Source: Helicobacter mesocricetorum (lineage in GTDB: Bacteria > Campylobacterota > Campylobacteria > Campylobacterales > Helicobacteraceae). From it: 64,000 nt of DNA. The position numbers and the translations under genes are program-made. Position 1 is the first letter of the stretch; each line of letters starts with the position of its first letter. This document shows, in pieces, positions 1 to 7,511 of the stretch. The stretch is from NCBI RefSeq assembly GCF_900198605.1, contig NZ_FZPJ01000010.1, positions 38,088 to 102,087 on the forward strand, given 5' to 3'. Below the pieces are notes generated by a model. That model made no database searches. It was not told where the DNA came from and was given only the letters and a program-made list of their open reading frames with translations.

Positions 1-17
1 GGGAATATCTTTTGCTT
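1..17 (+). promoter_or_regulatory. sigma-54 (RpoN)-type promoter
   Basis: The sequence GGAA, six bases, then TTGCTT (GG at 2-3, GC at 14-15, exactly ten bases between) fits the -24/-12 pattern used by RpoN in Campylobacter and Helicobacter flagellar genes. Transcription would start near base 27, about 50 bases before the ATG at 80, which has an AAGGAG ribosome site at 70-75. The window begins at this element, so any activator sites upstream cannot be seen. Its first 20 bases recur exactly at 1603-1622. Confidence 0.6.
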
Positions 18-79
18 GAACGCTTTTTAAGGAATGAAATTGTGTTTATGGATTTTAATTTTCAAAAAGAAGGAGAAAT

Positions 80-625
80 ATGTTAAAAAAGGTTTTTAGT
101 ATCCTAGCTTTAGCTTCTTTATCTCTAAACTTTGCATTAGCACAAGAAGATATTTTAGCTCTAGTTAGTAAAGGGAGAGTTACAAGTAATAGTGTAGGTG
201 TTACCAAACTAAACATTGAAGAGAAAAAACAGGTGAAGGGGGGGATGTTTGCCAGTCCATATAGCTACTATTCTATAATAGATAATTCGGGTAATAGAAT
301 ATTTGATTATGGCTACTATGAGTATGTTCTAACTCCTTATGAACAAAATAGAGGTATGATTGCTTTAAATGATAGAGAAAGCACTTACCAAAAAGTTCAA
401 AACTATTTAGACTTTAAAAGGCTAACTGTCGTTGATCCAAGATATGAAAGAGCAATGATGTTTGTGCGAATTGACTATAAAGCAAGACAAATTATGACTG
501 AAATTGTGGCTTATGATACACGATACAATACTCAAAGAAAGATTTATCAAGGGAGTCCTTTTGTAGAGCAGTTAAGCAAAGCTTCTCGTGAACTAATTAT
601 CGGGCATTTTTCTAAATTCAAATAA
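80..625 (+). CDS. Exported hypothetical protein (181 aa)
   Basis: I do not recognise this protein. It begins with a Sec signal peptide: two lysines, a hydrophobic stretch from about residue 5 to 20, and a likely cleavage after ALA-Q near residue 21. The mature part is about 160 residues, rich in Tyr and charged residues, with no membrane segment or lipobox, so a periplasmic or surface location is likely. A good AAGGAG site precedes the ATG. A run of seven G at 238-244 encodes K-G-G and is too short to call phase-variable. It is followed after 9 bp by a second unknown gene and sits behind a sigma-54-type promoter, which suggests co-regulation with flagellar genes (inference). Confidence 0.75.
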   Translation: MLKKVFSILALASLSLNFALAQEDILALVSKGRVTSNSVGVTKLNIEEKKQVKGGMFASPYSYYSIIDNSGNRIFDYGYYEYVLTPYEQNRGMIALNDRESTYQKVQNYLDFKRLTVVDPRYERAMMFVRIDYKARQIMTEIVAYDTRYNTQRKIYQGSPFVEQLSKASRELIIGHFSKFK

Positions 626-634
626 GGAGGATTT

Positions 635-1573
635 ATGCTAAATACAATCTCAAATACTCCTAGCACTTCTTTTATCCAAAGAGGTGCTAAAGCCTCTTCT
701 ATACAAGAACAAGAAAACAAAGAGATTCAAGAAAAGAATAGGGAGATGATAAGACATTGGTTAAAAGAACCAAAAGATTATCTAAGTATAACTTCTGGGA
801 TAGACTTTTTTCGACATATAGAGACAATAAAGGCACGAGAAGCTACTGCTAGAATAAAAATAACTGCCATAGAAGAATATTCTCAAAAATTCACCAATGT
901 AAGCGAAGAAAGCTACCAAAGTGCCAAAGCTTATATTTATAAACAAATGGAAGATATTGCTCTTGCTGTTTATGAAGAAGAGGGAAAATCGGATCTCTTT
1001 TCAATGCTAATGTGGGACGGGGGAAGTATGAAATTCATTGATATGGCAGGAGACATTAAGGAAAATGAGTTAGAGTCTAGTGCTAGAGAATTTGTTGCGT
1101 CATTAAAGACAACAAATAAAGAAAGGATTGTAGAAGCACAAGGGAAATTGGAAGACAATTTAGTAATGCTACGCGCTGCTCATATGATTGCTTTCGCTAG
1201 TGTATTACGATTCTTCACACTCGCAGATACTAAAATACCAGCAGAAAATTTTCAAAAGATTAAAGATTCTTTAGGGATAATGGAAAGTTATATGAGAGAT
1301 AACTTTCTACCTAATGAACAAGGAATCATTAAAACCAAAAATGGTCTTATTATTGAAAGTAGTGAAGAAAAAGGAATAAGAACTTTAAAGATTACACTTC
1401 CCTTTGATAAAGTAGAGAATTTAATCTTAAACTATAAAGATAAAAATCATCAAACTCTTTTAGAAATGTTTGAATATAAAGAAAAACTCTCTAAAGATTC
1501 TTCTATAAATTCTAAAGATTCTTTAATACAAACTTTACTTAAAGAAAGCAAAGAAGAGAGAAAAGAATATTGA
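635..1573 (+). CDS. Hypothetical protein, possible flagellar-exported protein (312 aa)
   Basis: Family not recognised. There is no signal peptide. The first 25 residues are rich in Ser, Thr, Asn and Gln and look disordered; the rest is mostly charged and probably alpha-helical, with a Lys/Ser-rich tail. Two copies of TCTAAAGATTC (1490-1500 and 1511-1521) encode a repeated K-D-S in that tail. It lies 9 bp after an exported-protein gene, has a GGAGG ribosome site, and would be read from the same sigma-54-type promoter. In epsilonproteobacteria, non-flagellar proteins exported through the flagellar type III system often have such disordered N-termini and RpoN or FliA promoters. That role is inference only. 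Confidence 0.7.
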   Translation: MLNTISNTPSTSFIQRGAKASSIQEQENKEIQEKNREMIRHWLKEPKDYLSITSGIDFFRHIETIKAREATARIKITAIEEYSQKFTNVSEESYQSAKAYIYKQMEDIALAVYEEEGKSDLFSMLMWDGGSMKFIDMAGDIKENELESSAREFVASLKTTNKERIVEAQGKLEDNLVMLRAAHMIAFASVLRFFTLADTKIPAENFQKIKDSLGIMESYMRDNFLPNEQGIIKTKNGLIIESSEEKGIRTLKITLPFDKVENLILNYKDKNHQTLLEMFEYKEKLSKDSSINSKDSLIQTLLKESKEERKEY

Positions 1574-1602
1574 TAAAGATAAATAAATTCTATAAATATC
1601 TA

Positions 1603-1622
1603 GGGAATATCTTTTGCTTGAA
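1603..1622 (+). repeat. Exact second copy of the sigma-54-type promoter, no gene behind it
   Basis: These 20 bases are identical to bases 1-20 and contain the same GG-N10-GC element (GG at 1604-1605, GC at 1616-1617). A start would be expected near G1629. No plus-strand gene follows: a hairpin terminator begins 17 bases after that start, and beyond it lies the 3' end of a minus-strand glycosyltransferase gene. Either this is a duplicated promoter whose gene was lost, the edge of a tandem repeat unit extending upstream of the window, or a promoter for a very short RNA. Confidence 0.6.
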
Positions 1623-1645
1623 TATTATGGATTTTTAAACCTAAG

Positions 1646-1670
1646 AATCCCCGCTGATGGGATTATTTTT
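1646..1670 (+). terminator. Rho-independent terminator
   Basis: AATCCC at 1646-1651 pairs with GGGATT at 1659-1664 across a seven-base loop and is followed by ATTTTT. It would end plus-strand transcripts from the two-gene unit at 80-1573 and from the orphan promoter at 1603. It overlaps the stop codon of the convergent glycosyltransferase gene. Confidence 0.55.
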
Positions 1671-2595
1671 CAACTCTTTGGCGAATTTTAAATTTAGGTA
1701 TGAAGTTTGAAGGAAGCAGTAAATAAATAGAAGCCTGTATGGCATAAAAATTGGGATAAATACTTAAGCTTTGTAAAATCTTTTTGAACGCTTTTTTTCT
1801 GTCTCCTCCTTGATGATAAAGCAAAGCGGCAGTTGTGCAGAGTTTTGCTAGATGTTTAGGACAACAGGCTTTACGCTCTTTATAAAAAAGTAAAATATCT
1901 TGTTCGTAGTTTTTAACCATTTCTAGGGGTTGGTATTTTAGATTTTGCGTAAGGGATTCGGCGTGGATTCTGTAGAATTTCAAGGGACGATGTAGGTAAT
2001 AGCAGAGGCTTCCTTTGTGTAATCTAAGCCATAAAAGTCCCATATTACCGCGCTTTAAATCTTCATTAAAACGTCTTGTGCCAAGTAGTTTGCGTTCAAA
2101 GAGTGTGATAAACTCCCCTTGTAATTGACCGCATAAAATCTCTTGAAAGCTTACCTCTCTTGTCTCATCAATGCCTTTGCCAGAGAGATAACCATCATCA
2201 CTTCTTGTGCAATTTGCGATAATGATTCCATATTTTTTTTGGAATCGCAGATAAATCTCTACCATTTGCGAGATGGATTCTTTAAAGAGTAAATCATCAT
2301 CATCTAAGAGCAAAACTAAATCTCCATTAGCGTAATCCAAGCCATTATTACGATTTCCAGCAGAACCCTTAGTATGTGCGTTGGAAATAACTTTTATGGA
2401 GGGATTATCTTTGGCATACTCACAAGCAAAGGCAAAAGTATTATCACTAGAGTTATCATCGCTAATGATAATCTCTAAATTAGGATAATCTTGCTCTAAG
2501 ATGCTCTCAATAGCTTCTGTAAAAAAGTATTCCCGATTAAAAGTTGTGAGAACAACACTAACCTTGGGGAGAATCCCATAAGCACTTAAATCCAT
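1663..2595 (-). CDS. Glycosyltransferase family 2
   Basis: A 310-residue GT-A type glycosyltransferase. Near the N-terminus it shows the family opening VSVVLTTFNRE, then IIISDDNSSDNT and the metal- and nucleotide-sugar-binding DDDD cluster following DLVLLL (about residue 97). After the catalytic domain the C-terminal 90 residues have no strong membrane segment. Such enzymes add a sugar to lipooligosaccharide, glycoprotein or polysaccharide precursors at the cytoplasmic face. The substrate cannot be told. It is transcribed away from the nucleotide-sugar dehydrogenase gene at 2869, and both may belong to surface-glycan synthesis. The ATG at 2593-2595 has an AAGGAG site upstream on the minus strand. 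Confidence 0.88.
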   Translation of the reverse strand: MDLSAYGILPKVSVVLTTFNREYFFTEAIESILEQDYPNLEIIISDDNSSDNTFAFACEYAKDNPSIKVISNAHTKGSAGNRNNGLDYANGDLVLLLDDDDLLFKESISQMVEIYLRFQKKYGIIIANCTRSDDGYLSGKGIDETREVSFQEILCGQLQGEFITLFERKLLGTRRFNEDLKRGNMGLLWLRLHKGSLCYYLHRPLKFYRIHAESLTQNLKYQPLEMVKNYEQDILLFYKERKACCPKHLAKLCTTAALLYHQGGDRKKAFKKILQSLSIYPNFYAIQASIYLLLPSNFIPKFKIRQRVEK

Positions 2596-2606
2596 TTTCT
2601 TACTCC

Positions 2607-2759
2607 TTGTGCCTTATTAGCTTTGCAGTGATTTTTATCATTTGTATTCCCTATGCTTTATTTCTTGCAATTCTTCATCGGGTTGCCTCTTTTGTGGCAT
2701 TATTAAAAGATGTTTATAAGGATTATCCCACCATCCTTAATCTTTTAGGGGAGAAATAG
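2607..2759 (+). pseudogene. Possible remnant or small membrane ORF
   Basis: An open plus-strand frame here (TTG at 2607 or GTG at 2628, TAG at 2757-2759) encodes about 43-50 residues: one strongly hydrophobic segment, then an amphipathic, protein-like tail ending LLGEK. It has no ATG and no convincing ribosome site, and the frame stays open backwards into the antisense of the glycosyltransferase. The composition looks like the C-terminal end of a lost membrane protein more than chance. It could also be a genuine small membrane protein. Low certainty. Confidence 0.3.
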
Positions 2760-2815
2760 AAAAGACAAGCTAGGGGGTATTATAAGATAAAATCAATATG
2801 AGTTTTTTTAAGTTG

Positions 2816-2824
2816 TGTTAGAAT
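2816..2824 (+). promoter_or_regulatory. Extended -10 promoter for nucleotide-sugar dehydrogenase
   Basis: TGTTAGAAT matches the extended -10 pattern TGnTAnAAT. Start of transcription near 2831 leaves about 38 bases before the ATG at 2869. This supports 2869 as the start and argues against a longer frame opening at 2815. Confidence 0.45.
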
Positions 2825-2868
2825 CTTTTTTAAATAGTAGTAAATTTAAAATTTATGAGGATGTTATA

Positions 2869-4122
2869 ATGAAAACTTTGGCAATTATTGGACTTGGGTA
2901 TGTGGGACTGCCTTTGGCAGTAGAGTTTGGCAAAAAATATCCTGTGATAGGCTTTGATATTAATAAGGTTAGGATTGATGAGTTAAGCAAGGGATATGAT
3001 AGAACCTTAGAGGTAGAAAAGGAATCTTTAATCTCTGCAAAAAAGCTTAAGTTTGTAAGCTCTTTAGAGGAGTTAAAAGCAGCACAAATTTATATTATCA
3101 CCGTCCCTACGCCTATTGATAAGTTTAATAAACCTGATTTAATCCCTTTAAAAAAGGCTTCAGAATGTGTTGGAGCGGTGCTTAAAAAGGGGGATATTGT
3201 CATTTATGAAAGCACTGTTTATCCGGGTTGCACAGAGGAGGATTGTGTGCCTATCTTAGAGCAGAAAAGTGGATTGCGGTTTAATAAAGATTTTTTTTGC
3301 GGATATTCTCCTGAACGAATAAATCCGGGTGATAAAGAGCATCGTTTGCCAAATATTAAAAAAGTAACAAGTGGTTCTACACCTGAAGTTGCCGATGAAA
3401 TTAATGCTTTATATGCAAGTATTATTACCGCTGGAACCCATAAAGTAACAAGCATTAAAGTAGCAGAAGCGGCTAAAGTGATAGAAAATTCTCAAAGGGA
3501 TATTAACATTGCTTTTGTCAATGAACTAGCCTTAATTTTTGATAGATTAGGCATTGATACTCTAGAGGTTTTAGAGGCTGCTAATACAAAATGGAATTTT
3601 TTACCCTTTAAGCCCGGTCTTGTAGGGGGGCATTGTATCAGTATAGATCCTTATTATTTAACTTATAAGGCAGAATCTTTAGGCTATCATTCTCAAGTTA
3701 TCCTTTCAGGTAGGCGCATAAATGACAATATGGGGATTGTCGTTGCTAATAAGCTTATTAAACTTATGATTAAGCAAGGGTATAAGATTATTGATTCTAA
3801 AGTAGCGATTTTAGGGATTACTTTTAAAGAAGATTGTCCAGATATTCGTAATTCGCGCGTTGTGGATATTATTAGGGAATTACAAGATTTTGGTTGTTGT
3901 GTTGATGTCTTTGACCCTCTTGCAGATAGGGCGGAAGTCAAAGAAGAGTATGCTTTAGCCCTAAAGCATCCTAAAGATTTTGTCTTACAAGACTATTTAG
4001 CTGTGGTAATAGCTGTAGCCCATAGTGCTTTTAAGGATTTGGATTTTAGTGCCAAAGGGAATAGGGTTGTTTATGATTTAAAAGGGGTTTTGCCAAAGGA
4101 GCAGGTTAGTGCGAGATTATAG
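2869..4122 (+). CDS. UDP-N-acetylhexosamine 6-dehydrogenase (TviB/WbpO type)
   Basis: A 417-residue NAD-dependent nucleotide-sugar dehydrogenase of the UDP-glucose/GDP-mannose dehydrogenase superfamily. It carries the Rossmann motif G8-x-G10-x2-G13, the Lys in AAKVIEN (K203), and the catalytic Cys in GGHC (C256). The opening and central segments resemble TviB/VipA and WbpO, which oxidise UDP-GlcNAc or UDP-GalNAc to the uronic acid for capsule or O-antigen. Exact substrate is inferred. The ATG at 2869 has GAGG eight bases upstream; a reading from 2815 would add 18 unconserved residues across a likely promoter. No partner epimerase is in the window. Confidence 0.88.
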   Translation: MKTLAIIGLGYVGLPLAVEFGKKYPVIGFDINKVRIDELSKGYDRTLEVEKESLISAKKLKFVSSLEELKAAQIYIITVPTPIDKFNKPDLIPLKKASECVGAVLKKGDIVIYESTVYPGCTEEDCVPILEQKSGLRFNKDFFCGYSPERINPGDKEHRLPNIKKVTSGSTPEVADEINALYASIITAGTHKVTSIKVAEAAKVIENSQRDINIAFVNELALIFDRLGIDTLEVLEAANTKWNFLPFKPGLVGGHCISIDPYYLTYKAESLGYHSQVILSGRRINDNMGIVVANKLIKLMIKQGYKIIDSKVAILGITFKEDCPDIRNSRVVDIIRELQDFGCCVDVFDPLADRAEVKEEYALALKHPKDFVLQDYLAVVIAVAHSAFKDLDFSAKGNRVVYDLKGVLPKEQVSARL

Positions 4123-4143
4123 TTAATTTAAAGCAAAAATGCT

Positions 4144-4175
4144 AAAATTCCTTTAATTTAGCTTTAAGGAATTTT
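4144..4175 (+). promoter_or_regulatory. Inverted repeat covering the gatB ribosome site
   Basis: AAAATTCCTT at 4144-4153 pairs with AAGGAATTTT at 4166-4175, a ten-base stem whose 3' arm contains the AAGGA ribosome site (4166-4170) of gatB (ATG 4177). A -10-like TAAAAT at 4143-4148 overlaps the 5' arm. If transcription starts there, the hairpin would not form in that transcript; it would form only in read-through RNA from the upstream gene. Confidence 0.4.
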
Positions 4176-4176
4176 T

Positions 4177-5604
4177 ATGAGTGCTTTTGAAACGATTATT
4201 GGGCTTGAAGTGCATGTTCAGCTTAATACAAAAACAAAGATTTTTTGTTCTTGTCCGACAAGTTTTGGTGAAGAGCCAAACAAAAATGTTTGTCCTGTTT
4301 GCTTAGGATTGCCCGGTGCTTTGCCGGTGTTAAATAAAGAGGTTGTGAAAAAGGCTATTTCTTTTGGTAAAGCCATTAATGCTACTATCAATCAAAATTC
4401 TATTTTTGCTAGAAAAAACTATTTTTATCCCGACTTACCTAAGGCTTACCAGATTAGCCAATATGAGATTCCTATTGTTGGAGCAGGAAGTATTGAGATT
4501 GAAGTTAATGGAGAGAAAAAAGTTATTGGTGTAACTAGGGCGCATATGGAAGAAGATGCAGGAAAAAATATCCACGAATCTAATACCTCTAAAGTAGATT
4601 TAAATCGTGCTTGCACACCTTTGCTAGAGATTGTGAGTGAGCCTGATATGCGAAATAGTAATGAGGCAATAGCTTATCTTAAAAAATTGCATTCTATCGT
4701 GCGATTTTTAGGCATTAGTGATGCGAATATGCAAGAGGGGAGTTTTCGTTGTGATGCTAATGTTTCTATTCGCCCAAAGGGAGATTCTAAGCTTTATACG
4801 CGTGTGGAGATTAAAAATCTCAATTCTTTTAAATTTATCCAAAAAGCTATCGAATATGAAGTGGAGCGTCAAATAGAAGCGTGGGAGGATAAGAAATACG
4901 AAAGTGAAGTCGTGCAGGAGACACGACTTTTTGATACACTCAAGGGCATTACTAAATCTATGCGAGGCAAAGAAGAAGCTGCTGATTATCAGTATTTTCC
5001 CGATCCTGATTTATTGCCTGTATTTATTGATGAAGCCCTTATGCAAGAAGGCTTACAAATCCCAGAAATGCCCGATGAAAAAAGAGAAAGATATATAAGT
5101 GATTTTGGCATTAAACCTAGTGATGCTGCTGTGCTTACTAGTGAGTTAGAAATGGCATTATATTTTGAATCTATGGTGGAGTTTGGTGCAAGTGCAAAAG
5201 GTGCAGTTACTTGGCTTACTACGGAGCTTTTAGGGAGGTTAAAGGGAGAAAATACCTTGCAAAATTGTGGGATAGATGCTAAAACCCTTAGTGTTTTGGT
5301 TCAACGCATTGATGAGGGTAAGATTAGTGGTAAAAGTGCCAAAGAGATATTAGATAAATTAGTGGAAAATAAAGGTGGTGATGTCGATACTTTAATAGAT
5401 TCTATGGGGTTAGCACAAGTCAATGATGATAGTGCTTTATATATTGCTATTGAATCTGTGCTTAGTGCAAATGCTGATAAGGTTGCAGAATACAAAAATG
5501 GTAAAGACAAGCTCTTTGGGTTTTTTGTCGGGCAGGTAATGAAAGCGGTTAAAGGGGCTAATCCCGCACGCGTGAATGAGCTTTTAAAAGAGAAATTAAG
5601 CTAA
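4177..5604 (+). CDS. gatB: Asp-tRNA(Asn)/Glu-tRNA(Gln) amidotransferase subunit B
   Basis: A full-length 475-residue GatB. With GatA and GatC it converts Glu-tRNA(Gln) and Asp-tRNA(Asn) to the amidated forms in organisms lacking the matching synthetases, as in epsilonproteobacteria. The signature GLEVHVQL is at residues 9-16 and four cysteines (C24, C26, C39, C42) form the zinc-site pattern. The GatB/Yqey tail domain fills roughly residues 325-475. gatA and gatC are not nearby. The start is fixed by an AAGGA site lying inside a hairpin. Confidence 0.97.
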   Translation: MSAFETIIGLEVHVQLNTKTKIFCSCPTSFGEEPNKNVCPVCLGLPGALPVLNKEVVKKAISFGKAINATINQNSIFARKNYFYPDLPKAYQISQYEIPIVGAGSIEIEVNGEKKVIGVTRAHMEEDAGKNIHESNTSKVDLNRACTPLLEIVSEPDMRNSNEAIAYLKKLHSIVRFLGISDANMQEGSFRCDANVSIRPKGDSKLYTRVEIKNLNSFKFIQKAIEYEVERQIEAWEDKKYESEVVQETRLFDTLKGITKSMRGKEEAADYQYFPDPDLLPVFIDEALMQEGLQIPEMPDEKRERYISDFGIKPSDAAVLTSELEMALYFESMVEFGASAKGAVTWLTTELLGRLKGENTLQNCGIDAKTLSVLVQRIDEGKISGKSAKEILDKLVENKGGDVDTLIDSMGLAQVNDDSALYIAIESVLSANADKVAEYKNGKDKLFGFFVGQVMKAVKGANPARVNELLKEKLS

Positions 5605-5675
5605 TATCCATTAGAATGAAAAACATTGGCTTTTGGAGTTTTTAAGTATTGGTAATGAAATTTTAAGGATTATTT

Positions 5676-7073
5676 ATGGAACTATTAACAAATTTAATCA
5701 ATGTAGCAAGTAATTTTCTTTATACTTATTTTCTTGTTTTTGCATTATTATTTTGCGGTCTTTATTTTACGATTCGCACAGGGCTTATACAACTTCGCTT
5801 TTTGCCCTCTGCACTTTTTGTTTTGCTAGAGAAAAGTCATAAAGAACATATCTCTCCTTTTGGTGCATTGATGATTTCTACGGCTTCGCGTGTGGGTATT
5901 GGAAATATCGTGGGGGTTGCTGTGGCAATTAGTAGTGGTGGAGCTGGAGCCTTATTTTGGATGTGGGTAACAGCTATTTTAGGTGGGGCAAGTGCTTTTA
6001 TTGAAAGCACACTCGCACAAGTTTATAAGCAAAAAGATGGGGAGAATGGTTATAAAGGTGGTCCTGCTTATTATATCCAAAGTGCTTTAGGTTCTAGGGC
6101 ATTTGGAATCGTATTTGCGATTTCATTAATTCTGTGCTTTACCTATGGGTTTAATGGATTACAGGCTTATACTTTGACTTCTAGCTTTGAGATTTTTGTT
6201 GGGAGTGAGGCTTATCATAATGGACAAACAACTATCTTTATAGGGGTATTGTTGGCTCTTTTATGTGCAGTATTTTTCTTTGGGAGCAATAAAACATCTG
6301 CAAAAATTACTTCTATCCTTGTTCCGATTATGGCTTTTGGTTATTTAATCGTATCTTTGGTGATTGTTAGTATGAATCTAGGAGCAATTCCGGGTATTTT
6401 TGCAGAAGTGTTTGCTAAAGCCTTTGATTTTGGGGCGATTTTTGGAGGATTTGCAGGGAGTGCGATAGTAATAGGGATTAAACGCGGATTATATTCTAAT
6501 GAAGCAGGTATGGGTAGCGCACCCAATGCAGCAGCTACGGCGCACACAAGCCATCCTGCCAAACAAGGAATGGTGCAAACGCTTTCGGTTTTTATTGATA
6601 CTTTGATTATTTGTTCGGCAAGTGCCATTGTTGTATTGTGCAGTAGCGAAAACCTAAGTGGAATTTCTGGAATGCCCTTAGTGCAAAAGGTTATGCAAGG
6701 GCATTTGGGAGATATGGGGTTATATTTTGTAAGTATTGCTGTCGTGCTTTTTGCTTTTACTTCGCTGATTGGGAATTATTTTTATGCAGAAATAAACTTT
6801 AAGTTTATTACAAGTAATAAAATAGCGTTACAGGTTTTTAGGATAACTGCCGTAGCGATGGTTTTTATTGGAGCGCAACTTAGTCTTGGATTAGCTTGGG
6901 ATTTAGCAGATGTGATTATGGGAATTATGGCTTTGGTAAATATAATAGCGATTTTGTTATTAGGAAATATTGCTATAAGAGTTTTAAAAGATTATGAAAA
7001 ACAAAGAAAAGAGGGCAAGAATCCAGTCTTTAAACCAGAAGATGTAGGGATTAAAAATACACATTGTTGGTAG
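5676..7073 (+). CDS. Sodium:alanine symporter (AGCS family)
   Basis: A 465-residue inner-membrane transporter with about ten or eleven hydrophobic segments. It contains the AGCS signatures: ASRVGIGNIVGVA near residue 72, GPAYYIQ near 131, and the GLYSNEAGMGSAPNAAATA region near 270. Family members carry alanine or glycine with Na+. It stands alone between gatB (71 bp upstream) and a 438-bp non-coding spacer. Substrate beyond small neutral amino acids is not readable. Confidence 0.93.
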   Translation: MELLTNLINVASNFLYTYFLVFALLFCGLYFTIRTGLIQLRFLPSALFVLLEKSHKEHISPFGALMISTASRVGIGNIVGVAVAISSGGAGALFWMWVTAILGGASAFIESTLAQVYKQKDGENGYKGGPAYYIQSALGSRAFGIVFAISLILCFTYGFNGLQAYTLTSSFEIFVGSEAYHNGQTTIFIGVLLALLCAVFFFGSNKTSAKITSILVPIMAFGYLIVSLVIVSMNLGAIPGIFAEVFAKAFDFGAIFGGFAGSAIVIGIKRGLYSNEAGMGSAPNAAATAHTSHPAKQGMVQTLSVFIDTLIICSASAIVVLCSSENLSGISGMPLVQKVMQGHLGDMGLYFVSIAVVLFAFTSLIGNYFYAEINFKFITSNKIALQVFRITAVAMVFIGAQLSLGLAWDLADVIMGIMALVNIIAILLLGNIAIRVLKDYEKQRKEGKNPVFKPEDVGIKNTHCW

Positions 7074-7137
7074 TGAGTTTTGGCAGGATTGGCTTTAAGG
7101 TTTAGATTCTTAAAACACCAAAAGTCAAATCCTCATT

Positions 7138-7165
7138 ATTTAAGCTACTTGATTTAAGCTATTTG
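7138..7165 (+). repeat. Two 14-base tandem units
   Basis: ATTTAAGCTACTTG is followed directly by ATTTAAGCTATTTG, identical in 13 of 14 positions, inside the spacer before hisD. Function unknown. Confidence 0.6.
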
Positions 7166-7483
7166 GTAGGGTTGAGATTTTAGGGCTTTAGCTAATGCTT
7201 CACAATGAAAAATACTTTAGAAAAGATAAAATGCTTATACTTTTAAGTTCGTATGAAGTTGGGATTTAAGTGATATGCGATTATGGCATAGGGCAAGGGA
7301 GACTAAAGAATAGGAAAGCTTTAGAGGTGTTTTAGAGGTTATATCTCTTTGTATGGGTTAAGAGCTATGGAATGAGTTTTAAAATAGTATGCTTTAAAAG
7401 GGTAGAATTCATAAGGGACTTAAATTCTAAAAATCCTAAAACCAAATTTATTTTTCTAAAGAGTAAAATAAACATTAAAAAGT

Positions 7484-7489
7484 TAAAAT
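7484..7489 (+). promoter_or_regulatory. Putative hisD -10 element
   Basis: TAAAAT lies 22 bases before the GTG start of hisD. A start near 7496 would just retain the AAGGAG ribosome site at 7499-7504. No good -35 box is visible, which is usual for Helicobacter promoters. Confidence 0.35.
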
Positions 7490-7511
7490 ATGCTCTTTCA
7501 AGGAGTAATAA

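Larger units (their letters stand above)
7074..7511 (+). other. Non-coding spacer, 438 bp
   Basis: No frame of useful length or protein-like composition was found on either strand. It holds an imperfect tandem repeat (7138-7165) and, at its end, the hisD promoter and ribosome site. I see no tRNA, clear hairpin terminator or riboswitch core. Confidence 0.5.

Noticed and set aside
238-244. G7 run as a phase-variation tract
   Set aside because: Seven G is below the length usually found to slip often in Helicobacter, and similar G7 runs occur in essential genes here.
229-247. Double-glycine-leader-like stretch (LNIEEKKQVKGG) in the first exported protein, resembling peptide-bacteriocin leaders
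   Set aside because: A clear Sec signal peptide precedes it and about 125 residues follow; there is no peptidase-transporter gene nearby.
1490-1521. Short direct repeats TCTAAAGATTC as a variable repeat array
   Set aside because: Only two copies; likely a chance result of Lys-Asp-Ser codons in a low-complexity tail.
2815-2868. Longer start of the nucleotide-sugar dehydrogenase
   Set aside because: It crosses an extended -10 promoter and adds residues unlike the family; ATG 2869 has a good ribosome site.
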